This document shows positions 1 through 7,860 of a stretch of 64,000 nt of DNA, piece after piece. The DNA is from Salinicoccus albus DSM 19776 (lineage in GTDB: Bacteria > Bacillota > Bacilli > Staphylococcales > Salinicoccaceae), in NCBI RefSeq assembly GCF_000385175.1, contig NZ_ARQJ01000023.1, positions 1-64,000 of the forward strand, in the 5' to 3' direction. Made by a program: the position numbers and the translations under genes. Each line of letters begins with the position of its first letter. The first letter of the stretch is position 1. The notes below the pieces were generated by a model. It saw only the letters and a list, made by a program, of their open reading frames with translations, ran no database searches and had not been told where the DNA came from.

Positions 1-236
1 TCGGTGCGTGTCTTTTGCATCACCGTTCCCACTAATGCAGAGGCTTGATAGCGGCATTGTCTACACTCATAAAGCCGGTGTTTTCTTGTACGGGTCAAGT
101 AATATTCAGTGTGGCTGCATCTGTCACAGCAATAACCATCCGGCCACTTCAAATCGAAGAGATGATTTTCACAAGCGGCCTCAGTCGAAAAACGCGTTTG
201 AAACGCAATGAGACTCATCCGTGGATACTTTGTCAT
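1..236 (-). CDS. IS1595-family transposase, N-terminal part cut by the window edge
   Basis: Reading the minus strand from an ATG at 236 gives 78 open codons running off the left edge. They carry the N-terminal zinc ribbon of IS1595/ISXO2-type transposases: WPDGYCCDRC (residues 31-40) and CRQC (58-61) form two CxxC knuckles, followed by the conserved block QASALVGTVMQKTRT (64-78) that precedes the DDE catalytic domain. The catalytic domain lies outside the window, so whether the element is intact cannot be judged. No convincing Shine-Dalgarno sits before the ATG. It shows that the accessory region continues to the left of the window. Confidence 0.8.
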   Translation of the reverse strand, partial: MTKYPRMSLIAFQTRFSTEAACENHLFDLKWPDGYCCDRCSHTEYYLTRTRKHRLYECRQCRYQASALVGTVMQKTRT

Positions 237-273
237 AATGAACACCCTTTCCAGTGTATGACTGTGTATCTAC

Positions 274-294
274 ATTATACCAAACGTACGTTCG
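274..294 (-). promoter_or_regulatory. LexA (SOS) box with extended -10
   Basis: Positions 281-294 read on the minus strand are CGAACGTACGTTTG, a perfect match to the Gram-positive LexA/DinR consensus CGAACRNRYGTTYG. Its last bases run into TGGTATAAT, an extended -10 whose hexamer is 279-274. A repressor there would cover the promoter. On the minus strand the next gene is the IS1595 transposase; on the plus strand it is the dehalogenase at 358. Which gene is controlled is not decided by the sequence. Confidence 0.6.
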
Positions 295-357
295 CAAATA
301 CAGCTATTCTGAGCAAAAGGGATAATCATTTTACATTTTAAAGGAGTTGTTTTATAG

Positions 358-1026
358 ATGGAGGAATATTCTATTAAGGCTTTTGTCTTTGATGTCTATG
401 GTACATTATTCGATGTTCATTCGGTAGTTAACAAATGTGATGAATTTTTTGGTGGAAAAGGCACCGAAATCAGTAAAACATGGAGGGAAAAACAGTTAGA
501 ATACAGTTACTTGCGACAATTAATGGGGAATTACGATACCTTTTACTCGATTACAAGAGACGCTTTACGTTATGCCGTAAAAAAACATGATGAGCAACTT
601 GATAAACTTTCAGAAGAAGAACTGCTAACTGCTTATATACATCTCTCTACTTATCCAGAAGTGAAGGATATCTTGGTACAATTACAAGACAAAAAAGTAG
701 CAGTATTCTCTAACGGTTCACATGATATGCTTGATCCGTTAATTAAAAAGTCGGAGATTTGCGACCTATTTGATGAAATAATTAGCGTCGATGAAATAAG
801 ACAATTTAAACCAACCTTCCCCTCCTATGATCATGTTGCTAAAATATTGGAAGTAAAACCCAAAGAAGTATTATTCATGTCCTCTAATGGTTGGGATATA
901 TCAGGAGCAAAAAACTACGGATTCCAAACCGCATGGATAAATCGACAAAACCTTCCCATTGAGGAATTAAATTTGGAACCAAATATTGTTTATCAAGACT
1001 TAACAAGCATATTAGAATGGAAGTAA
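358..1026 (+). CDS. HAD-superfamily (S)-2-haloacid dehalogenase
   Basis: 222 residues, the usual length for L-2-haloacid dehalogenases (type II), cytoplasmic HAD hydrolases that hydrolyse the carbon-halogen bond of 2-haloalkanoates. All catalytic positions known from that family are visible: nucleophile Asp12 in FDVYGTLFD, Thr16, Arg43, Ser118-Asn119 in FSNGS, Lys151, Tyr157, and Ser175/Asn177/Asp180 in SSNGWD. The SSNGWD motif separates these enzymes from general HAD phosphatases. AAGGAG at 341-346 precedes the ATG, 11 nt away. It stands alone, followed by its own terminator, in an A+T-rich accessory stretch. The natural substrate is unknown. Confidence 0.85.
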   Translation: MEEYSIKAFVFDVYGTLFDVHSVVNKCDEFFGGKGTEISKTWREKQLEYSYLRQLMGNYDTFYSITRDALRYAVKKHDEQLDKLSEEELLTAYIHLSTYPEVKDILVQLQDKKVAVFSNGSHDMLDPLIKKSEICDLFDEIISVDEIRQFKPTFPSYDHVAKILEVKPKEVLFMSSNGWDISGAKNYGFQTAWINRQNLPIEELNLEPNIVYQDLTSILEWK

Positions 1027-1029
1027 TGA

Positions 1030-1076
1030 TAAAAGGCTGATTTTAAGAGGAATGACTCTTTAAATCAGCTTTTTAT
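1030..1076 (+). terminator. Rho-independent terminator after the dehalogenase
   Basis: AAAGGCTGATTTTAAGAG and CTCTTTAAATCAGCTTTT form a long, slightly imperfect hairpin immediately after the stop codon at 1026, ending in a T-rich run. Confidence 0.75.
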
Positions 1077-1280
1077 ATTTACCATAAAATGTCAAAAAAC
1101 TATGAAAACTCACGTATGGTGGAAGTTATTCGTAATCACTTTATGTAATTCGGTAGTGATTCTAATCATTTAGATACTACTTTAACAATAAATAGTTTTT
1201 CTCTCCAATCATATAGATTTTAATATTTCCGCATAGCCCCCATTTTTCAGTAATAGTCTATACTTAATAATAGATACACG

Positions 1281-2141
1281 TTACACGAACAGACTCCATA
1301 ATGTTAATAATCCGACCATTGGTAATAAGACCGCAATAAAGAGTTTCATTTTATCTGGATCCGTTTTATGTTGCAGCCAGGGTCCTATTTGTCCGCCTAT
1401 AAGGACACCCGGTGCTGAAAACAGAATGATCTTTCCAATCAATATGAGATCTTCATACTCACCTGCGCTGAATTCAATAACAATTCGAAAAACAGAAACA
1501 AATATCACAGTAACGGCTACCAAAAAAATCGACGTTGCCACCGCTATTGGTGTTGGAATTCGGCATCTGACTAGCAACTGGTATTCTTGAAGCTCTGCCA
1601 GGCCGACTGAAATCATCCCGAAAAAGACCCCGCCGACAAAAGAAAAGAAACGAGCGAGCGGTTTATTACAAATCGTATACCTATGTACGGTGCCTTTTTG
1701 GTCAACGATTTCAGATTCAAAATCTTCATTTACAACCTTGAGCGGAATATCAGATTCGTCCTTTTTGTCCTGTTGGTAGGATAAAAAAAGTTGCCATCCC
1801 ACTAAAATGATCCCAGCAGCGAAAATTCCCATTAACCAGTTATTGGGGATATAAGCCGAAATCAATACACCAAACAGCGAGGCAGGGATGGAAAACAACA
1901 AAAGCTGCCGACCGAATTTGTAATCAATCAACTTTCGTTTCATATAGCCGTATAACCCTGACGAAAAACCAAACACCTCAATGATCAATCCTGCTCCGAT
2001 TGCTGTATAGGGATCAAGACGTAATCCAAGCATAAAAAGCGGGGAGAAAAATACAGCTCCGCCAACACCACTTGAAATGGCAATCGTCGCAATCACTATA
2101 GAGATAGGGAATAAATACCAGTATTCAAAAATCCCTTCCAT
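1281..2141 (-). CDS. TauE/SafE (TSUP) family membrane transporter
   Basis: 286 residues from ATG 2141, which has GGAGG seven bases upstream; the longer reading frame to 2228 has no ribosome site. The protein has about eight hydrophobic segments with the glycine-rich ISSGVGGAVFFSPLF repeat near the N-terminus and a matching glycine-rich segment in the second half (GVLIGGQIGPWL). The family exports sulfite, sulfoacetate and other small sulfur or carboxylate anions. A charged cytosolic insert lies between the two halves (about residues 125-170, rich in D, E and K). No sulfur-metabolism gene adjoins it, so the substrate is open. Confidence 0.75.
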   Translation of the reverse strand: MEGIFEYWYLFPISIVIATIAISSGVGGAVFFSPLFMLGLRLDPYTAIGAGLIIEVFGFSSGLYGYMKRKLIDYKFGRQLLLFSIPASLFGVLISAYIPNNWLMGIFAAGIILVGWQLFLSYQQDKKDESDIPLKVVNEDFESEIVDQKGTVHRYTICNKPLARFFSFVGGVFFGMISVGLAELQEYQLLVRCRIPTPIAVATSIFLVAVTVIFVSVFRIVIEFSAGEYEDLILIGKIILFSAPGVLIGGQIGPWLQHKTDPDKMKLFIAVLLPMVGLLTLWSLFV

Positions 2142-2267
2142 TTTAAAACCTCCATTTTGAATCATTTGGCCCGACTGAAAAAAGCAATTCAAAATTTTAG
2201 ACACTTCCTTGTCAATGTTAAAATACATTCAACATCACAAAGGTTTAACAAATTTTTTCTCTTAGAG

Positions 2268-2405
2268 GTTGTTCAAAAAGTCCGGTAAAATCTGCTCTTA
2301 TCACTATTTTCCTTCGTAATACCTTGCATCTATACTTTGTCACCCATATCAAAACTGATACTAAATATCATGTACTGTATGACTGCTTTTATTATATCCG
2401 TCCAT
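2268..2405 (-). pseudogene. IS200/IS605-type tnpA relic
   Basis: On the minus strand, GAGGTG is followed by ATG 2405 and MDGYNKSSHTVHDI, the start of IS200/IS605 Y1 transposases, then a stop. After a frame change the homology resumes as VTKYRCKVLRRK and is lost near 2268. The catalytic HUH motif and tyrosine are absent. The relic carries at least one nonsense and one frameshift mutation and has lost its 3' part. Confidence 0.6.
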
Positions 2406-2641
2406 TACTTTCACCTCACGATTAAGTATAGACCCATAAAGATAAGGCCAAACCCTGATAACGTTTAAAAACGATAGGGTGGTGTTAAACCACGCATTTG
2501 TAGTTAAAATCCTAAGTTTAAAAGTAAGTTTAGTCAGAACAAGTTCCCTGCCCTTTGAGTTATACTAATGTAATTCAAATAGCCCTGTAATACCTTGGAA
2601 AACACCGCGTTCTTACTTCTAATTATGATTAAATACGCATT

Positions 2642-2659
2642 TGAATCAATTTCATAATT
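2642..2659 (+). repeat. Left terminal inverted repeat of the IS1182-type element
   Basis: TGAATCAATTTCATAATT, matching the reverse complement of 4185-4202 without mismatch; preceded by the CATT duplication. Confidence 0.85.
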
Positions 2660-2771
2660 CTCAACCCTTGTCCTGCAAGGGATACAAAATATAAAAAAGG
2701 AAGCACCTCCCCAAATCCTGTATAATGGTAATTACCAAAAGAACCATAAAAAGACTGAAGGAGTGCTCCTT

Positions 2772-4124
2772 ATGACCATTATACGACAAGAAAGCTTTTT
2801 TAGCATTCAAGAATTATATGACATGGCGCCCACCCAAAATTATGCCGCCATTATTGCCGGCATTGATTTGGATATGATTTATCATGCCGTGATGAAACAA
2901 TCCCGTTATGGTGCACCGGAATCAGTCAATCATCCGGCCACGATTACGGCATATTTGATTCGCTTTGTCGAACGGATTCCGACCGTCAAAGATCTGGTGC
3001 ACCGGTTGAGGGCGGATATTGCGTTCAAAATGAATTGTGGATTCCGTGTTGATGATCCAGTCCCCTCCCAGGCCACATTTTCTCGTTTGACGACAAAATT
3101 GAGTGATACGAATATTTTGGAACAGGCGCAGGCGTCAGTCATCCGTCAGGCGACTGACGAAGAGTTCATCTCAGATGATACGGTCGCCATTGATGCCACA
3201 CACGTTGAGGCACGAGATCAGGCACCCACGCAAAAAGAAACAAAGGCTAATCAAACCTCTAAGAAACGTGGGCGTAAATCGAAAGATGAACGGGAAGAAT
3301 GGTTGAAAGCAGAAGTTGAAAAAGCAGCCAACCTGCCGCTGTATGAAAAACCCATCGTTGCCCAACTCGATGCCACTTTGGCAGACTTACACGTCGAAAT
3401 ACCACAAGACCCGAAATGGGGGATCAAAAAAATTCAGAAGGTAAAAATGTGTTCTGGTATGGCTACAAGGCCCATCTCGCGGTGGGCGCATCCAGCCAAT
3501 ACATTTTACAGTCCCTATTTTCTGGGGGTCAGTTAAATGATGGGAAAGCCGCCATCCCGCTACTCAAGGGTTTGCATGAGCGATTATCACTACCAGATTG
3601 GCGTTATCAAACGATGGATGCCGGCTACGATTATGAACCGATTTACACCCAAGTCCATCAGATGGGGCAACAGTCCGTGATTGCCTACAATCGACGGAAT
3701 GAACCGGAGCCAGTCGGCTTTGACCGACATTTTGCACCGACCTGTGTGCGTGAACATGCCTATCGGTATGACAGCTTTGACGCAAAGTATGAGACCTTAA
3801 AATACACACAATCGAAAGAATGTAAGGACTGTCCATTATTGAATGAAGGCGTCTGTCAAAAGGTCTGGAAGATTAAAACCACCAAAGATCTCAGACGATA
3901 CACCGCGCCGGCCAGAGGCTCCAAGGCGTGGAAAACAATTTTCAAACGCCGCACATCCGTTGAACGTGTGAACGCATACCTGAAAGAGTACTTCCAGCTC
4001 AATAACGTCAGATACCGGGCCACGCGCCAAAGTCCATTTCGATACAGTCGCTCTGATTTATAACGCATCCAAACTCGCTGCAGACCGTATTAATGCCCGA
4101 TTGAACGCCCAAAATGCTGCATGA
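2772..4124 (+). pseudogene. IS1182-family transposase with two frameshifts
   Basis: Start ATG 2772 with AAGGAG eight bases upstream. The N-terminal part (DUF772-like, LVHRLRADIAFKMNCGF) and the first catalytic block DTVAIDATHVEARDQ are in frame. After WGIKK, at an A7 run (3425-3431), the frame is lost by one base and continues from about 3416-3440 in another frame through KNVFWYGYKAHLAVG, the YQTMDAGYDYEP catalytic block and the C-terminal SVERVNAYLKEYFQLNNVRYR. A second shift near 4024, looking like loss of two bases, moves the last 30 codons to a third frame that ends at TGA 4122-4124. Joined, the parts give a full-length protein of about 450 residues. Confidence 0.85.
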
Positions 4125-4130
4125 TTCCTG

Positions 4131-4180
4131 CTTTTAAAAATTCAATATCGAAATCCTGTTCGTCTTTGAATTTTTAAAAG
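4131..4180. terminator. 15-bp perfect hairpin at the right end of the IS
   Basis: CTTTTAAAAATTCAA (4131-4145) pairs perfectly with TTGAATTTTTAAAAG (4166-4180) just after the transposase stop and inside the right inverted repeat. It probably blocks transcription across the end of the element. Confidence 0.55.
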
Positions 4181-4184
4181 GAGC

Positions 4185-4202
4185 AATTATGAAATTGATT
4201 CA
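4185..4202 (-). repeat. Right terminal inverted repeat of the IS1182-type element
   Basis: AATTATGAAATTGATTCA, the exact reverse complement of 2642-2659; followed by the CATT duplication. Confidence 0.85.
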
Positions 4203-4206
4203 CATT

Positions 4207-4569
4207 AGTAAACATTTAAAATAGCTATCACATGAAAGGGTGCACCAAATCGATTATTGGTACACCCTTAATTATTAGGAAAGGTTTTTGCTTATCGGCG
4301 ATGGAATGCCCCGTTTAGTCATAAACTCGGCAAAATATTTATCCATGCTCACCAAATCCTTTCGATTTAATTCAGTTGTTGAATTTTCCCTAAAACCTGG
4401 ATGGCATGTTTCCTTTCAATCGTACAAGATCTAAGAAAGTATGCTAAATCCTTTGCCCCTGAGAAACATAATATAATTGTAAATAATTCTATGTACAACT
4501 ATATGTTTTCCTCAATGGCTTAAATTAACTTTTGTAGGACCAATTCCATAACTCCATTATATAGTGTTT
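4207..4569. other. Gene-free stretch between the IS and the thioredoxin-fold gene
   Basis: It holds a strong hairpin (4236-4269, AAGGGTGCACCAA / TTGGTACACCCTT, one mismatch). On the minus strand about 46 open codons, from roughly 4421 to the stop at 4275-4277, end in KRGIPSPISKNLS. This looks like the 3' end of a truncated gene of unknown family whose terminator is the hairpin. From 4425 to 4569 I see only A+T-rich sequence without a recognisable signal. Confidence 0.4.
4236..4269 (-). terminator. Hairpin, probable terminator
   Basis: 13-bp stem with one C/A mismatch and an 8-nt loop. T-rich sequence flanks it on both strands. Confidence 0.5.
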
Positions 4570-4779
4570 TTATAATTCCAATATTTCGGGAAACTTTACT
4601 GCTCTATTACCCTTTATAAGTACGGGAAGCGTCTGATCTTTTATATATGTTTGATACTTTTCAAATTCTCCTCTATCAAGTATATTTATCGTATCAAACG
4701 GTATATCACAATTGTTTAAATGTTCTATTGCCTTTTGACATTTATGACAGCTATCAATAATAAATAAAAGGTTTTTCAT
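4570..4779 (-). CDS. Small glutaredoxin/thioredoxin-fold protein
   Basis: 69 residues with the layout of a minimal glutaredoxin: beta strand LLFII, redox motif CHKC (residues 11-14), helix, then the cis-proline signature TLPVLI (about residues 50-55). It would act as a cytoplasmic thiol-disulfide exchanger; the specific partner is unknown. A GGGGGGA Shine-Dalgarno lies about eight bases before ATG 4779. It is divergent from the Crp/Fnr gene, and a -10-like TATTAT (4807-4802) sits exactly 21 nt downstream of the palindrome at 4829-4844, so activation by that regulator is likely. No terminator is seen directly after the stop. Confidence 0.65.
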   Translation of the reverse strand: MKNLLFIIDSCHKCQKAIEHLNNCDIPFDTINILDRGEFEKYQTYIKDQTLPVLIKGNRAVKFPEILEL

Positions 4780-4801
4780 ATTTATAATCCCCCCTAAGCA
4801 T

Positions 4802-4844
4802 ATAATAGTATGTTTTCAGCTATTTCTCTGTAAGACACGTTACA
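4802..4844 (-). promoter_or_regulatory. Crp/Fnr-type operator and class II promoter, copy 1
   Basis: TGTAAGACACGTTACA (4829-4844) is a TGTAA-N6-TTACA palindrome. On the minus strand 21 nt separate it from TATTAT (4807-4802), which serves the thioredoxin-fold gene. The same operator lies 52 bases before the Crp/Fnr start and could also mediate autoregulation. Two further copies with identical spacing are at 8757-8772 and 12664-12679. Confidence 0.65.
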
Positions 4845-4896
4845 TTATGTGCAAAAGCCATATCTTTTCTACTGCAAACAAAAGGAGATTGTTAAA

Positions 4897-5580
4897 ATGG
4901 AACAAAAATTAATGCTTTTATCTCAAATTGATTTATTCGAAGAGCTTCCAATGGATGAATTAAAAATAATCGATCAGGCAAGTTTGATGAAACCAATAAA
5001 AAAAGGAACTAAAATTTCAGATCCGCTTTCCCCAATCCAATCTTTATTTTTATTAAAAAAAGGGCAAGTCCGTTTATATCGAATCAATAGTGAAGGAAAA
5101 GAATTTACAGTTGACATTTTATTTGATGGGAATATTTTTGGTGAAACTTCTGCGCTATCATTAACAGATGATCAAACTTATGCCGAAGCAATGACAGATT
5201 GCTACTTATGTATAATTGGTAAAAATGACTTCGAAGAATTTATCGAAAAAAAGCCAAAAATAGCCCTAAAATTTATTAATATCTTATCCGCCCGATTAAA
5301 AGAAACATATAGTATGAGCGAAAAACTTGCACTTGGCGATGTTCAATATCGTGTTTTACACCTGCTTCTCAAACTTAGTGAAAAAACAGGAAAACGTAAA
5401 AATGAATGGCAAACAATTGAAATGAAACTGACTCACTTAGATATTGCAAATATGGTGGGGTCCACTCGAGAAACAACAAGTGCTGTCATTAGTCAGCTTA
5501 AAAAGAAAGGAATTGTTAGAAAAGGTGTTCGGCACTTAGCCATACATGTAGATTCGGCCAACGAAATGATTAGTGACTAA
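4897..5580 (+). CDS. Crp/Fnr-family transcription regulator
   Basis: 227 residues from ATG 4897, which follows AAAGGAGATTGTTAAA; the upstream in-frame ATG 4849 has no ribosome site. Residues 10-110 form the cyclic-nucleotide-like beta-barrel (LFLLKKGQVRLY, DILFDGNIFGETSAL), followed by a dimerisation helix and a winged helix with recognition helix STRETTSAVISQL. The four-cysteine Fe-S ligand set of Fnr is absent. There is only a CxxC pair, Cys102 and Cys105, in the sensor domain, which could sense thiol or metal status. The best target candidates are the three TGTAA-N6-TTACA palindromes nearby. It resembles ArcR/YeiL-type members, but I cannot assign a named orthologue. Confidence 0.8.
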   Translation: MEQKLMLLSQIDLFEELPMDELKIIDQASLMKPIKKGTKISDPLSPIQSLFLLKKGQVRLYRINSEGKEFTVDILFDGNIFGETSALSLTDDQTYAEAMTDCYLCIIGKNDFEEFIEKKPKIALKFINILSARLKETYSMSEKLALGDVQYRVLHLLLKLSEKTGKRKNEWQTIEMKLTHLDIANMVGSTRETTSAVISQLKKKGIVRKGVRHLAIHVDSANEMISD

Positions 5581-5641
5581 CAATAGATTGATCTAGTTAA
5601 AGGAAGTTTGTAACATACCCTTCATCAATGGCATCATGAGT

Positions 5642-5663
5642 AAGGGACTTACTAAAGTCCCTT
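5642..5663 (+). terminator. Hairpin after the Crp/Fnr gene
   Basis: AAGGGACTT (5642-5650) pairs perfectly with AAGTCCCTT (5655-5663), 60 bases after the regulator stop; the T tract is short. Between here and 5821 only a short minus-strand open tail is seen, ending in VRDPPWNKL at about 5757. It abuts the oxidoreductase in another frame and may be a gene remnant. Confidence 0.5.
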
Positions 5664-5821
5664 CTCCGAGCAACCAGAAATAATGAAAATAAATAATCCT
5701 TTACGTGTGCTCTACCATAACGTTATTATCCAATTAAGTGTAATCGATTCAAAGTTTATTCCAAGGAGGGTCACGAACACTACCATCGGTATAATCATGA
5801 GAACTACCTGCATTTCCACTC

Positions 5822-7246
5822 TTATCTAAACCACCTGATATATTTCTTTATTAACTTAGGCATGACTCCTTCAAATAATTTGTTTCGCCAGTACTGATCT
5901 GCTGCTTGTTGTACAATCGCTCCTTTTGTTGGATAAGGATGAATAACATTAGATATTGTGCCAATTTTCCGCTTATATCGTTTCGCATAGACAAGCTCTT
6001 GCATCCAATTACCGGCATCCTTACCAGCTGCATGTGCCCCTATGATATAACCTTTTTTATTTGTTATTATTTTTAATAAACCGTTTGTTTCTCGGTCTGC
6101 CACAAATCGATCTACTTCATCCACGCCCACTTTATATACTGAAATGTCCTCACCGTATTTTTCACTTGCCTCGTTTTCTGTCATACCGAGATGGTATATT
6201 TCTGGATCGGTGTACGTTACCCAAGGAACCGCGTCATATTTAATTTTTCTCCAAAGACCGAAAACAGCATTACTAACGGCGACCTTCCCTTCCATTCCTG
6301 CTGCATGGGTAAATGGAAATGTCCCTATTGTATCTCCAATTGCATAAATTTGTTTTTGTGTTGTTTGTAATTGTTTGTTTACTACAATGTTTCCTTTTTC
6401 AGACTTCACACCGATTTCATTTAAGTTGAGACTTTCAATGTTTGGTCTCCTGCCTGTAGCAATTAAGACCGCATCAACCGTCACCGCTTCTGATTGGTCA
6501 TCTTGTTCCACAGTAAGAATTTTTTCTTCTCCACTCTGTTCTACTTTTGTTACCTTCGTATTTAATTTCAATGTCAAGTCTTTCTCCAGTGCGTTTTGAA
6601 GGTAAGGAACAATTTCCTCATCTTCACGCCCCATTAACGCTGGTGCCCCTTCAATAATTGTTACTTCTGAACCGAGCCTTGCGAATGCTTGGGACAATTC
6701 AAGTCCAATTGGACCGCCGCCAACGACTACTAATCTTTTTGGTAGGCTTTTTAGATAGAAGATTGATTCATTTGTCAGATAATCAATTTGATCAATACCT
6801 TCAATTGGTGGTATAAATGGACTGGAACCAGTAGCAATTACAATTCGTTTCCCTTCAATTTTTTTATTATTAACACCAACTACGTGCTTTTCAAGGAAAT
6901 GTCCTTTTCCAAAATACACGTCAATACCTAAAGCCTCAAACCTTTCTTTACTATCGTGTTCTTGAATATCTGCAATTGCAGCATGAACACGATCCATAAC
7001 TTTATCAAGGTTAACCTTACCACTAAGATCAAAATCAAATGCAGCAGACGCTTCTTCCGCAGAATGTACTATCTTGGCTGCATCAATAAGCGCTTTTGAT
7101 GGAACACATCCATAATGCAGACAATCTCCACCTAGTTCGTCATTCTTTTCAACAAGGGCTACTTTTGCTCCCATATTTGCCGCACCAGCAGCCACTGTTA
7201 GGCCACCTGCTCCTCCTCCAAGGACAATCAAATCATACTTATTCAT
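5822..7246 (-). CDS. FAD-dependent pyridine nucleotide-disulfide oxidoreductase, MerA-like
   Basis: 474 residues from ATG 7246 (AGGCGG upstream; an in-frame GTG at 7255 overlaps that site). FAD-binding GGGAGG is at residues 10-15, the redox disulfide Cys42-Cys47 lies in GGDCLHYGCVPSKAL, and the NAD(P)H fold is marked by VVVGGGPIGLEL. The dimerisation domain ends in HPYPTKGAIVQQAADQYW. There, the His-Pro-Thr/Glu dyad of lipoamide and glutathione reductases is replaced by Tyr-Pro-Thr and no Glu, as in mercuric reductases, but the C-terminal Cys pair and N-terminal metal-binding domain of MerA are missing. It is the last gene of the TVP38/CDP-alcohol transferase operon (15-bp gap). The electron acceptor is unknown. 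Confidence 0.8.
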   Translation of the reverse strand: MNKYDLIVLGGGAGGLTVAAGAANMGAKVALVEKNDELGGDCLHYGCVPSKALIDAAKIVHSAEEASAAFDFDLSGKVNLDKVMDRVHAAIADIQEHDSKERFEALGIDVYFGKGHFLEKHVVGVNNKKIEGKRIVIATGSSPFIPPIEGIDQIDYLTNESIFYLKSLPKRLVVVGGGPIGLELSQAFARLGSEVTIIEGAPALMGREDEEIVPYLQNALEKDLTLKLNTKVTKVEQSGEEKILTVEQDDQSEAVTVDAVLIATGRRPNIESLNLNEIGVKSEKGNIVVNKQLQTTQKQIYAIGDTIGTFPFTHAAGMEGKVAVSNAVFGLWRKIKYDAVPWVTYTDPEIYHLGMTENEASEKYGEDISVYKVGVDEVDRFVADRETNGLLKIITNKKGYIIGAHAAGKDAGNWMQELVYAKRYKRKIGTISNVIHPYPTKGAIVQQAADQYWRNKLFEGVMPKLIKKYIRWFR

Positions 7247-7261
7247 TAATCCCACCGCCTT

Positions 7262-7846
7262 TTATTCTTTTAATATTTTTCTTGCCTCTCTCAAGCGTTG
7301 CAAAGCAGTAAATAATTCGACACCGATAAAAAACAGAGTTAGTGCAACCAAGTATTTGGGAAATGCAATCATTAAAGTAAATAACAGAAATCCTTCTGTC
7401 CTCTCCGCTAATCCCGGCTGGTAATAGAAAGTTTTAATGCCTTTTTTCTCTGAAACGGCGCCAACTGTTAAAAAAATCGTCATCGCATAAATGATTGAAG
7501 CACTCAGAATTAATAACACCCACATCGCATCAGGATATTGAAATGCGAGACCCAGAATCACACTTATTTCCACAAGTCTGTCATAGCTAACATCTAAAAC
7601 GGTCCCATACGATGATGTTTTTGTATGGCGAGCCATCGATCCGTCAACAGCATCTAAGAATCCCGATAACCAAAGTACAATGATTGCTACCAATGGTTGT
7701 TGTAGATAGATAAACAAACCAGATAAAATTCCGATTAAAAATGCGAAAGTTGTGACTTGATTGGCACTCAGTCCTAAATTAATTAATCCTTTAGCAGTTT
7801 TTGTGATAATTGGTTCAACATAAGATCGTGCCTTTGAATCAAGCAT
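7262..7846 (-). CDS. CDP-alcohol phosphatidyltransferase family protein, YnjF-like
   Basis: 194 residues with about five membrane segments. Start ATG 7846 (MLDSKARSYVEP) has TAGGAG about eleven bases upstream; the earlier ATG at 7897 would overlap the upstream gene. The catalytic signature is complete: D-x2-DG-x2-AR then G-x3-D-x3-D in LDAVDGSMARHTKTSSYG and TVLDVSYD. Seven residues, instead of the canonical eight, separate AR from G. The family transfers a phospholipid head-group alcohol, or a phosphorylated one, onto CDP-diacylglycerol in the inner membrane. It is not an obvious PgsA, Cls or Pss. With the TVP38 gene upstream and the ABC importer, it resembles the arrangement around ynjF in E. 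coli. The head-group is unknown. Confidence 0.8.
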   Translation of the reverse strand: MLDSKARSYVEPIITKTAKGLINLGLSANQVTTFAFLIGILSGLFIYLQQPLVAIIVLWLSGFLDAVDGSMARHTKTSSYGTVLDVSYDRLVEISVILGLAFQYPDAMWVLLILSASIIYAMTIFLTVGAVSEKKGIKTFYYQPGLAERTEGFLLFTLMIAFPKYLVALTLFFIGVELFTALQRLREARKILKE

Positions 7847-7860
7847 GTCCTTCTCAACTC

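Larger units (their letters stand above)
2642..4202 (+). mobile_element. IS1182-family insertion sequence, 1561 bp, ends intact
   Basis: Perfect 18-bp terminal inverted repeats (TGAATCAATTTCATAATT at 2642-2659 and its reverse complement at 4185-4202) enclose one transposase gene. CATT directly outside both ends (2638-2641 and 4203-4206) is a 4-bp target duplication. Inside the left end is a small hairpin (CCCTTG 2665-2670 / CAAGGG 2676-2681) and a TATAAT at 2721-2726; inside the right end is a 15-bp perfect hairpin (4131-4180). The element is structurally complete, but its transposase is frameshifted, so it would need help in trans to move. Confidence 0.85.

Noticed and set aside
8-341. Plus-strand ORFs of 67 and 98 codons at the left edge
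   Set aside because: They are shadows of the IS1595 transposase, whose zinc-ribbon motifs are on the minus strand.
3416-3440. Programmed frameshift producing the IS1182 transposase
   Set aside because: IS1182 transposases are normally single ORFs, and a second frameshift downstream shows decay; a homopolymer error is also possible.
5822-7246. Mercuric reductase or lipoamide dehydrogenase
   Set aside because: The MerA C-terminal Cys pair and HMA domain are missing, and the His-Glu dyad of lipoamide dehydrogenase is replaced by Tyr and Ala; no mer or pdh genes adjoin.
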